DNA of 64,000 nt from Limanda limanda (lineage: Eukaryota; Chordata; Actinopteri; Pleuronectiformes; Pleuronectidae), in assembly GCF_963576545.1 (NCBI RefSeq), contig NC_083646.1, positions 18,694,461 to 18,758,460 on the forward strand. Direction: 5' to 3'. The notes under the pieces were generated by a model. That model saw only the letters and a list, made by a program, of their open reading frames with translations, was not told where the DNA came from and ran no database searches. Both the position numbers and the translations under genes were made by a program. Of this stretch, positions 24,601 through 31,334 are shown in pieces (positions within the stretch are counted from its first letter, which is position 1; each line of letters opens with the position of its first letter).

Positions 24601-25754
24601 TATGTGGTGATATTATGTTAAAATTAAATGAAAGTAAGGTTAGTTTGTAATGCTCTTCACATTTCTCTCTGATCATTTCAGTCTCTAATTAGCATTTACA
24701 CAGACACCGCATATCTCCTCACCTCATTAGCTTAGACCCCCGCTTAATGTTGTAAAACCACTTTTGAAGAAGGAGGGGGGCTGTTAACCTTAGTTGTCCA
24801 CACCACCATCTTGAAAGCAGGCTTATCAAGATGTGAACTGTGGCAACCACCATTTTGAGAACACCTAATTTACATACACACACACTCACATACATATCTT
24901 TGTTTCAGTTAGTACGTTTGTTAGTAATTTGTGTTTTTATACTTTATTATATTCAAAATAAATGTTTTTCTTTCACAAATGCTCTTTCATTAATGTTGCA
25001 TAAGTGCATTTTGCCGACCTCTACACTTTCAAGAACTCTATAAACCTTCACTGTTCATTATATAATCTTTAATAGTAAATATTGAGATTTCTAATTGAAC
25101 TAGATCTAAATGAGACTGATCTTAATCGATAAATTGGCTTTCTTTCCCCTCCTTTGAAGGCTGGTGCCCCGAGACAACTTTAACCAATTAAAGTTATGAT
25201 TTAATATTAATATTTTAAATATTAATGTTTTATATTTTATTTTTGATAACCAAATTTATTGATTGCCTGAAGGCATATCATCTTATGGTATCACTCCTAA
25301 CCATTATTGCACTTATCTCTGATAATCATCGGGACAATATTCACAGCCTGTAACTTTAAAGTCTATAATTCCCATGAGAACATCACAATGTTTGATTTGT
25401 TTCTAAATAAAATTTTCTTATATCAAATTATCTTTTGGCAAATTAATCAATGAATCAGGGATAAAATTGGTCTTTTTTCATGTGTCGGGCATCAAATAAT
25501 AAATTTAGAGAAAATATAATTTCCTCCTTCTAAAGGTTCTCGAACAATCACAATTTAGTCTCAAATAAAAGTTATTGAAGTGCATGTAACAGAATACATG
25601 CGGCTGGTTACCTCTGCAAATAGATAAAGACATTTCAGTTTCAGCAGCTGTTGCTGTGGTTGGACAAACATCTAATAAACACTTTGCATTCATAGAATAA
25701 AAGTTAATGATACTCACAGATTAAGGACAGCACACGGAGCAAAGAGTTCCCCAT
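1804..25754 (-). CDS. Nine-Ig-domain Fc-receptor-like type I membrane receptor (16 exons)
   Basis: Inferred leukocyte surface receptor of the teleost Fc-receptor-like group. Coding exons, in order of transcription: 25718-25754, 23649-23684, 23203-23469, 13199-13468, 12803-13093, 11892-12164, 8152-8427, 6920-7192, 6033-6416, 5286-5549, 4480-4728, 4069-4176 (or 2580-2687), 2441-2456, 2263-2354, 2052-2114, 1804-1814. All have AG acceptors and GT donors, every Ig boundary is phase 1, and the total is 2910 nt (969 residues plus stop). Layout: signal peptide, Ig types A-B-A-B-A-B-B'-C-D, one TM helix, short tail with YSSL and DYVNANP tyrosine motifs. The C-D pair resembles the membrane-proximal pair of fish Fc-receptor-like proteins; the B domains carry the family's YWCRGxRGD-like signature. 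Ligand unknown. The Ig1-Ig2 intron holds a 9-kb LINE and the Ig4-Ig5 intron holds a small transcription unit, so the locus could alternatively be two genes; frame continuity favours one. Confidence 0.72.
2580..2687 (-). CDS. Alternative transmembrane exon A
   Basis: 108 nt, phase 1 to phase 1, with an AG acceptor and a GTGAGA donor. It encodes PPSTSPVPLVVGLVG, a hydrophobic leucine-rich run ending in LLLLCWC, then RNSK. There is no charged residue inside the helix, so an adaptor contact through an acidic TM partner is not suggested. It is identical in length and frame to exon B at 4069-4176 and lies nearer the tail exons, so either could be used or splicing could choose between them. Confidence 0.65.
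2770..2904 (-). pseudogene. Truncated Ig exon (duplicate of Ig9)
   Basis: Starts at an AG acceptor and reads the Ig9 N-terminal half (DRVILESPAHPVTGGQ, the first cysteine with SCSWFG, then FSFYKNGELL), then homology stops near 2770 and a stop follows. The second cysteine and the donor site are gone, so it cannot form an Ig domain. It is a by-product of the tandem duplication. Confidence 0.75.
3000..3890. mobile_element. Insertion in unit A, possible non-autonomous hAT-like element
   Basis: Present in unit A and missing at the matching point of unit B (4818-4824). The left part begins near 3044 with CAGGGGCAACTCC; the right part near 3830-3856 reads GCCAGGGCCAGCTCTG, whose reverse complement is loosely similar (CAGAGCTGGCCC). 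No exact target duplication was found. Superfamily assignment is weak. Confidence 0.35.
4069..4176 (-). CDS. Alternative transmembrane exon B
   Basis: 108 nt, phase 1 to phase 1. Acceptor TGTAG precedes CACCTCCC; donor is GTGAGA. Encodes PPSTSSVQLVVGLVGG, then a helix ending LLLLCWC and RNSK. It differs from exon A by a few residues in the stalk (SSVQ against SPVP). Lies directly downstream of the intact Ig9 exon. Confidence 0.68.
4480..4728 (-). CDS. Ig9 exon, membrane-proximal C2-type Ig domain (type D)
   Basis: 249 nt, phase 1-1. Reads DRVILESPVHPVTGGQ, first cysteine in LSCSWFG, C-strand aromatic FSFYKN, then AVSKSDEGFYKCEHSG with the second cysteine, ending SWMSVK. This is the usual last domain of teleost Fc-receptor-like proteins. 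Donor is GTGAGT. Confidence 0.8.
5286..5549 (-). CDS. Ig8 exon (type C)
   Basis: 264 nt, phase 1-1. Begins SYSSVSLTVSPDTVQH, first cysteine in RLTCEGNS, then GGVFWCESGS with the second cysteine and a NAVNFTT end. Together with Ig9 it forms the paired C-D unit typical of fish Fc-receptor-like proteins. The B-C loop has LRLWMF in place of the more common tryptophan layout. Confidence 0.78.
6033..6416 (-). CDS. Ig7 exon (type B'), with an extended central loop
   Basis: 384 nt, phase 1-1, about 100 nt longer than the other Ig exons. Starts AAPRPVVTVSPSWLTPG, first cysteine in LTCGG, WRFYWYR, then a long insert that includes RRRRD, then SYELLPGSNGGTEQ and the second cysteine in YACRAGRGDPVFYTEYS. 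The insert lies between the C strand and the conserved YELLPGS block and keeps the frame open. It may be a real loop or an expanded intron-derived piece. Confidence 0.75.
6920..7192 (-). CDS. Ig6 exon (type B)
   Basis: 273 nt, phase 1-1. RPSANLSADHRAFPVGG, first cysteine in LLTCSVG, WKYYWYRG, EGLYWCRGGRGDPVYYTQYS, then RIHG and a GTGAGT donor. Third copy of the B half of the A-B module; the RGDPVYYT stretch is the family signature. Confidence 0.8.
7325..7690. repeat. Paralogous A-B intron block, copy 2
   Basis: Between Ig5 and Ig6. Shares blocks with 12335-12695, which lies between Ig3 and Ig4, for example CACATCCAGATCACACTTTG and AAAGACCCAGGT with GGGCCACATTAGCT. The same relative position inside each A-B module suggests that exon pair and intron were duplicated together. 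A dispersed repeat inserted twice is the alternative. Confidence 0.6.
8152..8427 (-). CDS. Ig5 exon (type A)
   Basis: 276 nt, phase 1-1. SHKASVALQPDWSLVFSGEG, first cysteine in VRCEVP, EWEYEWTKP, EYRIVNASSSDSGSYRCLAK with the second cysteine, and TEWSDDLTLTVSG at the end. Two NxS/T sites are visible. Third A-type domain. Confidence 0.8.
8430..8990. other. Intron sequence, no gene seen
   Basis: Between the Ig5 acceptor and the small transcription unit. Contains a GC-rich patch at 8550-8700 and an AT-rich patch near 8870-8930; no coding frame or known repeat was recognised. Confidence 0.5.
9000..10090 (-). other. Small three-exon transcription unit nested in the Ig4-Ig5 intron
   Basis: On the minus strand a CpG-rich block (9890-10180) leads into exon 1 ending at 9900 (GTGAGC donor), exon 2 at 9361-9454 (CCAG acceptor, GTAAGG donor) and exon 3 from 9269 (TTTACAG acceptor) with AATAAA at 9025-9030. 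An ATG in exon 2 at 9422-9424 gives a 23-residue frame starting MSQYDPTRPYISIEELSEKK that stops in exon 3 (9262-9264). A different ATG in exon 1 gives an overlapping 38-residue frame. The peptide is acidic-basic and well ordered in codon terms, but I do not recognise the family. It could be the broken remnant of a larger gene, a micropeptide gene or a non-coding RNA. Confidence 0.4.
9655..9674 (+). repeat. Poly-G run
   Basis: About 20 consecutive G residues after a short GT run, inside an intron of the small transcription unit. Such runs are prone to length error in sequencing. Confidence 0.8.
10100..11735. other. Intron sequence, no gene seen
   Basis: Between the small unit's promoter and the Ig4 exon. 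A fragment at 10270-10330 carries the 'gtaagtcgctttggataaaag' type tail of a tRNA-derived SINE. Short open frames at 10541-11420 have no recognisable family. Confidence 0.5.
11735..11862 (+). mobile_element. 3' end of an interspersed retro-element
   Basis: Contains the teleost repeat block GTAGTTTTTGCGGAATCCTG followed by ACAAACAAATAAA and ACCTCCACAGCGGAGGTAAC. Diverged copies lie at 12700-12782, 26030-26105 and 28540-28680, and the window ends in one (63983-64000, reverse orientation). Probably the 3' tail of a LINE or SINE family; exact family not assigned. Confidence 0.5.
11892..12164 (-). CDS. Ig4 exon (type B)
   Basis: 273 nt, phase 1-1, the same length as Ig6. DKPRPRLTADDTTITGKG, first cysteine in ALTCSVEN, EWSYDWFRR, EEGIYSCRGRRGDTTFLTED with the second cysteine, and a GTAAGA donor. 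Closest in layout to Ig2 and Ig6. Confidence 0.8.
12335..12695. repeat. Paralogous A-B intron block, copy 1
   Basis: Between Ig3 and Ig4. Counterpart of 7325-7690; see that entry for the shared blocks. Confidence 0.6.
12803..13093 (-). CDS. Ig3 exon (type A)
   Basis: 291 nt, phase 1-1. SNRSFIVLQHNWTQIFSGE, first cysteine in IRCEIQGGGDTQWEYKW, SEYRLGAASVFHSGEYWCKA with the second cysteine, and TEWSDAFQLRVT. Donor GTACGT. The TEWSD motif before the last strand is shared with Ig5. Confidence 0.8.
13199..13468 (-). CDS. Ig2 exon (type B)
   Basis: 270 nt, phase 1-1. HRPRATVRASRTSIPVGG, first cysteine in LTCSVEES, GWSYDWFTRS, QGGSYWCRGRRTHSDFF with the second cysteine. The usual RGD after the cysteine reads RTHSD here. 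Donor GTGAGT. Confidence 0.8.
13942..13958 (+). repeat. Left target-site duplication of the LINE
   Basis: AAGAAGCTGAAGTTAAG, repeated exactly at 22980-22996 immediately after the poly-A tail. Fixes the ends of the inserted LINE. Confidence 0.9.
14074..14178 (+). pseudogene. LINE ORF1, 5' fragment
   Basis: Opens with ATG GAA GGG and encodes a lysine-rich start (MEGEKHKKSKGKL...) up to the LTR insertion point. The reading frame resumes directly after the right-hand GTGT at 16526, in the same frame as the main ORF1 block, so the split was caused by the LTR. Confidence 0.7.
14183..16521 (-). mobile_element. Single (solo) LTR inserted in LINE ORF1
   Basis: Ends are TGTTG at 14183 and CAACA at 16521, flanked on both sides by GTGT (14179-14182 and 16522-16525), a 4-bp target duplication of the retroviral type. 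No gag, pol or env frame lies inside, so this is a lone LTR of about 2.34 kb, probably left by LTR-LTR recombination. The 14183-15649 half is nearly the same as 29115-30636 in opposite orientation. It holds GT/GA microsatellites at 14870-14935 and 15385-15410 and a cluster of AAnATGGCGG motifs. Confidence 0.75.
16526..17368 (+). pseudogene. LINE ORF1, main part (L1-type RNA-binding protein)
   Basis: The longest open block starts at 16574 (264 codons). Residues about 20-100 are rich in heptad-like leucine, valine and charge, a coiled coil. Then LEARSRRNNLRIYGIPEG marks the start of the L1 ORF1 RRM-like domain. The C-terminal domain has RRTLREKGIRFQ and AKLRVFFDSGPITYG. ORF1p of this type trimerises and coats LINE RNA. 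Upstream codons from 16526 join the frame of the 5' fragment at 14074-14178. The 3' end (from 17145) is copied again at 19579-20040. Confidence 0.85.
17484..18008. mobile_element. TTAA-flanked MITE with 25-bp perfect terminal inverted repeats
   Basis: The element spans 17488-18004 (517 bp) and is bounded by TTAA on each side (17484-17487, 18005-18008). Both ends read AGGGACTCTTACCTTTGTTG followed by CATTT. There is no transposase frame. TTAA duplication is typical of piggyBac-class insertion, but the TIR start is not the usual CCC, so the class is tentative. Confidence 0.85.
18473..19582 (+). pseudogene. LINE ORF2, endonuclease part
   Basis: APE-type endonuclease of the L1 clade. The first block has FTLNVNGLHNPIKRGK (catalytic N), WQETHL (catalytic E) and VNVYIPPGQD. 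A frameshift near 18885 moves to the next frame, where CGGDWNIQ (the GDxN motif), SRIDYFF and ISHHSVYLTV (terminal SDH-like motif) follow. A second frameshift near 19318 continues into the linker region. The frame ends at 19582 because a copied ORF1 fragment follows. No intact enzyme can be made. Confidence 0.85.
19526..20095 (+). repeat. LINE self-copy between 54-bp direct repeats
   Basis: Segment 19579-20031 repeats 17142-17593 (the ORF1 3' end, inter-ORF DNA and the left 100 bp of the MITE). It is flanked by a direct duplication of about 54 bp of ORF2 (19526-19579 and 20042-20095, starting CCCTGAAGCTTCTGGGATGG). The copy therefore arose after the MITE had inserted. Confidence 0.88.
20188..22824 (+). 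pseudogene. LINE ORF2, reverse transcriptase and C-terminal part
   Basis: Block 20188-21342 carries RT motifs in order: ISVIPKEGKDRKECSAYRPI, ISLDAEKAFDSVRW (catalytic Asp), GCRQGCPLSPALFALFI and ICLYADDVLLFI (catalytic YADD). After a SINE insertion it resumes near 21590 with PRIQFKTLQLSKEKGG and continues through 21800-22369 and 22258-22824 in shifted frames, ending in a cysteine/histidine stretch (CWRKCGEQLADHFHIFWSC), the usual L1 C-terminal zinc-like region. Shifts and stops make it non-functional. Confidence 0.88.
21240..21585 (+). mobile_element. tRNA-derived SINE inserted in LINE ORF2
   Basis: The head contains a B-box-like GGTTCGACTCC at 21297-21307. The body has GTGCCCCTGAGCAAGGCAGC and a CTCCCCGGGCGCCATACATGG block, and the tail ends in ACAAATAAATAAATG. 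It interrupts the reading frame between the RT block and the C-terminal block. Borders are approximate. Confidence 0.7.
22980..22996 (+). repeat. Right target-site duplication of the LINE
   Basis: AAGAAGCTGAAGTTAAG, identical to 13942-13958. Confidence 0.9.
23203..23469 (-). CDS. Ig1 exon (type A), N-terminal Ig domain
   Basis: 267 nt, phase 1-1. AELTFEPNSTTLYSGEH, first cysteine in NLTCHMRE, EWYYEFKWND, TTDRNGDYQCIAHHNSS with the second cysteine, RATLSVSG at the end and a GTGAGG donor. Several NxS/T sites. The most divergent of the three A-type domains. Confidence 0.78.
23649..23684 (-). CDS. Signal peptide exon 2
   Basis: 36 nt behind a pyrimidine-rich TTTCTTTCAG acceptor, with a GTGAGT donor. 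Encodes LLNTLLSCGHTE, which completes the hydrophobic core and cleavage region begun by exon 1. Short second signal exons are usual in Fc-receptor-type genes. Confidence 0.7.
23904..25315 (+). mobile_element. LTR-like element with a TATA box
   Basis: Starts TGTTGGGCAATG at 23904, and its distal half follows the layout of the LTRs at 14183-16521 and 29094-30636 (a 'cttcactgtt', then 'gagactgat', then 'ggtgcccc' order). A TATA box (TATATAA, 24143-24149) is followed by a pyrimidine-rich start region and a GTAAGG splice-donor-like site near 24381. The 3' border is uncertain because the terminal CACAACA of its relatives is not conserved. No retroviral gene is attached. Confidence 0.55.
24601..24895 (+). 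repeat. 295-bp block copied to 28774-29068
   Basis: Internal part of the LTR-like element. The copy at 28774-29068 has the same length, and I see only one base difference. It ends in an AC-rich tract. Confidence 0.88.
25718..25754 (-). CDS. Signal peptide exon 1 (start codon)
   Basis: 37 coding nt: ATG at 25752-25754 encoding MGNSLLRVLSLI and one base, then a GTGAGT donor. Joined to the exon at 23649-23684 it gives a normal signal peptide (basic residue, leucine core, polar end). A second copy lies at 27723-27759. Confidence 0.7.
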
Positions 25755-26190
25755 GGTCCCATCCAGCAGTGCCACTCAGACAAACTTCAAGACAGGTGGA
25801 AAATCAGTGGAACACATCTCTTATCAACATGAGAGAGGGAGGTGTTGGTGCACTTCTGTTTCCTGGGTCAGTTTCCTTCTTCACAGTCAACGATCAACAA
25901 TCAATTATATGTTGTACCTCCTCACTGTATTTTCACAATGCATATGCATAATATTTGTATTTTTGCTTTTTTACTGCTGTTGATAATTAATATTAATTGT
26001 ATCTTCCTGCCCCTTTGTCCGTTTCTGCACCAAACTCATTGGGTTCTTGGTTCCATGCTTCTGCCAAGTTTTGTGGATATTGGTTCAGTAGTTTTCAGAA
26101 GATAATAAATCACTCTATTGAGTCTTTTCAGGATACGTCCTCTGACTTGAGATGCTCTGCATGAAGACTGCTGCTTAAAATGCAGACTTT
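25745..26190 (-). promoter_or_regulatory. 5' flank of the Ig receptor gene (duplicated at 27750-29093)
   Basis: DNA just upstream of exon 1. It is matched by 27750-27890 and 28520-28772 plus 29070-29093. The proximal 145 bp is the most conserved part, including CATCTCTTATCAACATGAGA. A promoter role is inferred only from position and conservation. The distal part carries a retro-element tail. Confidence 0.5.
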
Positions 26191-27530
26191 TAAAGAGCAT
26201 GTATCTATAATGTCTGAAATGCTGGTGATCACCTTCAATCAAGTGTGAAGAAGAACATAACATGAACCATGTTTAGCAGTAGTTTGAATTCATCACATTC
26301 ACTTTTACCCAAACTACAAATAGAAGAGTAGTTAAATGTAACAAGCCTTTTGATGCCTGGAGACCGTATGATGAGATTCTGGCTCCTGCTAAGTCACAGC
26401 AGAACCTGGTTTGAAGAAGTTGAGGTGACGCTGAGTCACAATCAGATGATGAAATCCAGCTCCACTTCCTCCTCAATGCACGAACACCTGATCGTATCTT
26501 TCTACAGCAGCAAACTACTTCCAGGATAGCTTTGTATACGCCATTCAAATATGCAGCTATAAGTCAAAATTCACATCAGAAGATGATGTGGAACAGGATT
26601 TCTGGTGGTGTCTGTTAGGTAATAAGTAAAAAGTCTGTAAGAAAACATATCAATACCATTTGAACGATCTTCACACTGAAAGGCTTCAACAGGTTTTATA
26701 CACAGATGGAAAAATATGTCAAAGTTAAACCTGTTGTTTGTTTTATTATATTCAAGTAAATGTTTTACAATGAAATACAATTTAATTCAGGAAGAACAAA
26801 ATTGGCTTAATGAATGGGGTGATGGCTAAGGTTCCATGTTTAATGGGTAAATAAACTGGAGTTAGCTGGACATTGTCTCATGCATTTCATTCAGTTGTGT
26901 TTCAGTTCAGTGGGATGACACAGTCAGAGCTCCACTCTACACATTGATATATGAATGAATCATAAACGCACAATAAACAGGTCAAATCATAAACTGTACA
27001 CAAACACTTTATCACCAGTACAACGCATATTCAAGTTAAAAAAACACAGAAATCTCACTGTAACAAATCATGAATATCAAAAGTCGTGAAGAAATAAAGA
27101 AAATGCTTCTATGGAAATGTGTAAAACGTGTTGCAGATGCCAGCTTCACATTTCTTGTGAAATACTGTGCACATGAAAAATCCCTTCATGCACCAGTGTG
27201 TTAGTGGTTCTGTGTGTGTTTATGGCATCATGGATTTAAGACCTTTTACAATAAATGGCAAAAAGGTGAAAGTGCAGAATAAAAGTGGATTATTTCACAC
27301 ACACAGGAAAAGAAAGAGATCAGGGGAATCAAACCAACAACCTGCTGGACGTCAGAGAAACAAGATAATGACATCACATGAAATAGAGTGAAGCAGCAGC
27401 TCAAGATCAACTTTATAATCCCTAAGAGTCCGTTTGTGTTACAGCCAGCAGAGAATAAAGGAAAGTAATAATTCTATACACACAATGCACATGTACATAA
27501 GGGCCTGTAGATCACATGATGCTTTAAAGG
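26190..27530. other. Intergenic DNA, no gene seen
   Basis: AT-rich sequence upstream of the Ig receptor gene. Short open frames show no family signature. Confidence 0.5.
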
Positions 27531-27722
27531 GGACATATTATGCCCATTTTACCACAAGTTGATATGGTTTCTTGGGGTCTCAATGAAATGTCTGTAACAT
27601 ATTTTGGTCAAAATACCACAAGGATAATTTAAAACAGCACCTTTTTACCCTGTCTAAAACCGCCCTCCTCAGATTGACCTGTTTGAGTGCCTGTTCCTTT
27701 AAAAGCTCATGAGCCAGCGCAC
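27531..27722. mobile_element. Interspersed repeat ending at exon 1 copy
   Basis: Begins AAAGGGGACATATTATGCCC, the widespread teleost repeat start; the same block appears reversed at 40400-40497. Its right end (GCTCATGAGCCAGCGCAC) runs directly into the duplicated signal exon at 27723, replacing the sequence that follows the donor in the functional copy. Confidence 0.55.
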
Positions 27723-27759
27723 AGAATAAGGACAGCACATGGAGCAAAGATTTCCCCAT
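27723..27759 (-). pseudogene. Duplicated signal peptide exon 1
   Basis: ATG at 27757-27759 encodes MGKSLLHVLSLF plus one base, matching exon 1 at 25718-25754. The following sequence is GTGCGC, a poor donor, where the functional copy has GTGAGT, because an interspersed repeat begins at the boundary. It could serve as an alternative first exon only if this weak donor is used. Confidence 0.6.
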
Positions 27760-28773
27760 GGTCCGATCCAGCAGCGCCACTCAGACACACTTCAAGACAG
27801 GTGGAGAATCAGTGGAACACATCTCTTATCAACATGAGAGAGGGAGGTGTTAGTGCACTTCTGTTTCCTGGGTCAGTTTCTTTCTTCACAGGAACCTCAC
27901 ACCCTAACTCTGAGGCTGCTTGTACTTTAATAAGTTTCTGTTGCTGTCGAGCCACCGTGATAGAAATCAGCACACGTCCCTGCACCAGACAGAACTGTCG
28001 TCCTTATAGTTACTGGACATTTAGAATTATATGATATCTGAAATAATGGGGATAGCAATGATGGGAATTTAATACAGTTACAAAGAAAAGCAGTATTGCC
28101 TCAAATATGTCTTCATTGTAAAATGTCTTTGTAGATTATGATCATTTCATGTTGTGGAAGATGTCTTTGACTTCTTGATGACAGGAAACAACGTTACCTG
28201 ACGTGAAACATGCAATCAGATGTTAAAACTACAGCACGCAACATGTGTCCTTTAATTCTAATTTTAATTCCAAAGAGGTCAATATTATCACTGATTTACA
28301 GGCAAGCAAATAATCTGACGATAGTGTGTTGACTTAATTCATAAACACTAGAATGACACAAGATGTAGAATTTCCCTCTGAGTGCCTCCGCTGAGCCCTG
28401 ACAGTCCAGTTCAATCAATCTGCAAACACTAATATAACAGTTCTCTAAATGGGAATCTTTCAATGGGAAACTGGTGGAAAAGTCCAACATGTTCATTTTA
28501 AACAAAATGAAAAACTTCCTGCGCCTTTGTCCGTTTCTGCACCAAACTCATTGGGTTCTTGGTTCCATCCTTCTGCCAAGTTTTGTGGATATTGGTTCTG
28601 TAGTTTTTGTGTAATCCTGCTAATAAACCAACAACACAACAATGGACATGGGTGAGAACATGAGCTCCTGGTGGAGGTAGCGACGGCTTTCATTAAGATC
28701 CGAAGATTATAAATCACTTTATTGAGTCTTTTCAGGGTCCGTCCTCTGACTCGAGATGCTCTGCGTGAAGATT

Positions 28774-29068
28774 TATGTGGTGATATTATGTTAAAATTAA
28801 ATGAAAGTAAGGTTAGTTTGTAATGCTCTTCACATTTCTCTCTGATCATTTCAGTCTCTAATTAGCATTTACACAGACACCGCATATCTCCTCACCTCAT
28901 TAGCTTAGACCCCCGCTTAATGTTGTAAAACCACTTTTGAAGAAGGAGGGGGGCTGTTAACCTTAGTTGTCCAAACCACCATCTTGAAAGCAGGCTTATC
29001 AAGATGTGAACTGTGGCAACCACCATTTTGAGAACACCTAATTTACATACACACACACTCACATACAT
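28774..29068 (+). mobile_element. Recent 295-bp insertion copied from an LTR-like element
   Basis: Nearly identical to 24601-24895. It is flanked by GTGAAGA on both sides (28765-28771 and 29070-29076), and the paralogous empty site near 26160-26166 has a single ATGAAGA. This shows a true insertion. Confidence 0.85.
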
Positions 29069-29093
29069 TGTGAAGACTGCTGCTTAAAATGCA

Positions 29094-29365
29094 TGTTGAT
29101 GGAACCTCCGTGTTTCTCCATTGTTTTAGCCGGCCACTACTCCGAGCAGCCACTTCCGGTTTCCGGTTTGATGGCAATGTTTTGTGTTGCAGTGAATAGG
29201 GCCGCGAGAAGCGCCTCCGCCCGCACTGTTAACATCTGTGTTAGTCTGCAGTGAGTTTACCGATCAGAAACTCAGCTCACAACGTCCGCTTGGGGCTGAG
29301 TGGTTAAATCACTGTTAATCTATCTCTGGCGTGTTTTAAGAGCTTCTTTGAACTCTCCTTACATG

Positions 29366-29420
<55 letters not shown>

Positions 29421-29861
29421 TCTAAACCGACCTATACACACTTCCGATCTGTATTTAGAATACAGTTCATGTAACATAGTTAAATCTATATTCAGAGAGG
29501 CTGAACACATCTGGAAACCATTCGGCCCCCAAAGCCAAGCAGAGATAAGAATTCTCTTTGTCTGAAATTTCCTTTGTGTAATTCATGTGACGACCACCAG
29601 TGTGAGCTCCGGCCACATGGTGTCATTAACATAGACTCCATCTTGAATAACGCAAGTTAACCCACCATTTTGAGTCTATTATTGCCACGCCTCCTCTCTC
29701 TCTCTCCTCCCATCCTGGCTCTAAATTCATAACGGCTCCGCCATCTTGTTTTGTAGTCAATCCGCCATTTTTAGGCCTTGATTCCACGAATCATGATCGG
29801 CCGCCATCTTAGATGTGACTGCGTCATCGCCACGCCCCCTTCCTTTTCTCTCTCTCTCTCG

Positions 29862-29930
<69 letters not shown>

Positions 29931-30636
29931 TTTGATAGACACAGACAGATACACACACACAGAGACACATAGATGGACCAGAGGTTACATGCGTGTTCTA
30001 AATTGTGATAAGCTGCTGTTGTTATCTTTGAAATATGGGAGTTTGTTAAAATGATAAATCATTAAATAACACTAACTTTATTTCACATACACACACATAG
30101 ACACACATACACAGAGAGACACTTTGACACAGACACACACACACAGAGACAGACATACATAGGTAGACCGCAGGTTTTACATGTATTTTCTGAATTTGTG
30201 ATAAGTGCTGCTGCTGTGTTTATCTTTGAAATATTGGAGCTTGTTAAAATGATAAATCATTGAATAACATTATAACTTTATTTCCCCTTTTTAATAAATA
30301 CTTTTGTAATTAAAGTATCTGTAGTCTGTGATTATTTGTGCATAAGTGTGTGAATACAGCTGGATTATGATTGCCTGTGCTCAAACTTAGAAGCCTTCAC
30401 TGTTAAGTAATCGTTAATATTAAAATATTGACATTATTAATTTGACATTTATCATTATGAGACTGATAATTATAGCTTGATTTGTTGGTCCCTGGAAACC
30501 AGGGTGGTGCCCCTCTACGATAAGTTATGGCCTTATCATTTTTAATTATTTTTAATAAATAATCTTTTATTTTAATAATCATATTTCATGATTATTAATA
30601 ATTAGCCAACGTCAAGTCTACTCCTATTGCACAACA
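29094..30636 (+). mobile_element. Solo LTR, second member of the family in the LINE
   Basis: Starts TGTTG at 29094 and ends CACAACA at 30636. From 29200 onward it matches the reverse complement of 14183-15600. It contains a TC microsatellite (29364-29419), an AC microsatellite (29867-29925) and AAnATGGCGG-type motifs. No internal viral genes. A clear 4-bp target duplication was not found; only GCA is shared by the flanks. Confidence 0.72.
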
Positions 30637-30722
30637 GCACATAAGAAGGGATACATAAGCACGTAAGAAGGGATACATAAGCACGTATGGGGCCCGCAAG
30701 GGCTCTTGCGCTGGCGGGCCCC
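30637..30722. repeat. 22-bp tandem repeat and GC-rich hairpin
   Basis: Two and a half copies of a unit like GCACGTAAGAAGGGATACATAA, followed by a palindrome at 30689-30722 (GGGGCCCGCAAG, loop, CTTGC, then GCGGGCCCC). Role unknown. Confidence 0.7.
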
Positions 30723-30880
30723 TGAAAACGCAGAAGAGTGCGCCTGCCTTAACACTCTTTGTGTTTCTCTTTGTCAGGTTGACTTTTATGTTTGGGTTTA
30801 GAATTTGAAGCCAGTATAGTCAAGATTTTTTGTCCCGTCTTTTCTAAATGAACCAGCTGCAATGATTCAAGTTAATCAAC

Positions 30881-30886
30881 TTTATT
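30881..30886 (-). terminator. Polyadenylation signal candidate of the choline transporter gene
   Basis: AATAAA on the minus strand, about 450 nt past the stop codon at 31335. Confidence 0.45.
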
Positions 30887-31334
30887 AAAAGATTATGGTG
30901 AAGTGGTTCAAATGAAAGTGTGTAAACACAAAAAATTTTTAGTGCCCTGTAACATCACAGATTCAAATGCCAGCATTATGGAGTAATATCCGACCATTAC
31001 GACATATGATTTTGTATCTCACCATGACACTTTACACCATAAGAGACACACAACATGGTGAGATTACAATCTTTGTAGTTCAGTAGATCTCTGTCATTTG
31101 TCCCAGTTTAAACAAAGAACCAAATGAAGGAAAAAAGCTGCAATATGATCTTATTTTAATGAAAGAAAGTCAATCTTGTTGAACTGTAGACAAATGTGCT
31201 CACTGAACTGGTGCCATCTATGTCCACTTGTCTTAATATCCCTGTGTTTGGATGCAGAGGTCTCCATGGGGATTTAGGATGTGATAGAACTTCAAGGTGT
31301 GTTTTATAATTTAAACTACAGATATTCAGGGACT

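Noticed and set aside
25160..25175. TGGTGCCCCGAGA as a retroviral primer-binding site
   Set aside because: The matching 'tggtgcccc' in the two better LTRs lies about 120-140 bp before their CACAACA end, so it is inside the LTR rather than just after it.
29757..30054. Frames rich in HTHT or VCVC near 29.8 kb
   Set aside because: Products of an AC/GT microsatellite in the LTR.
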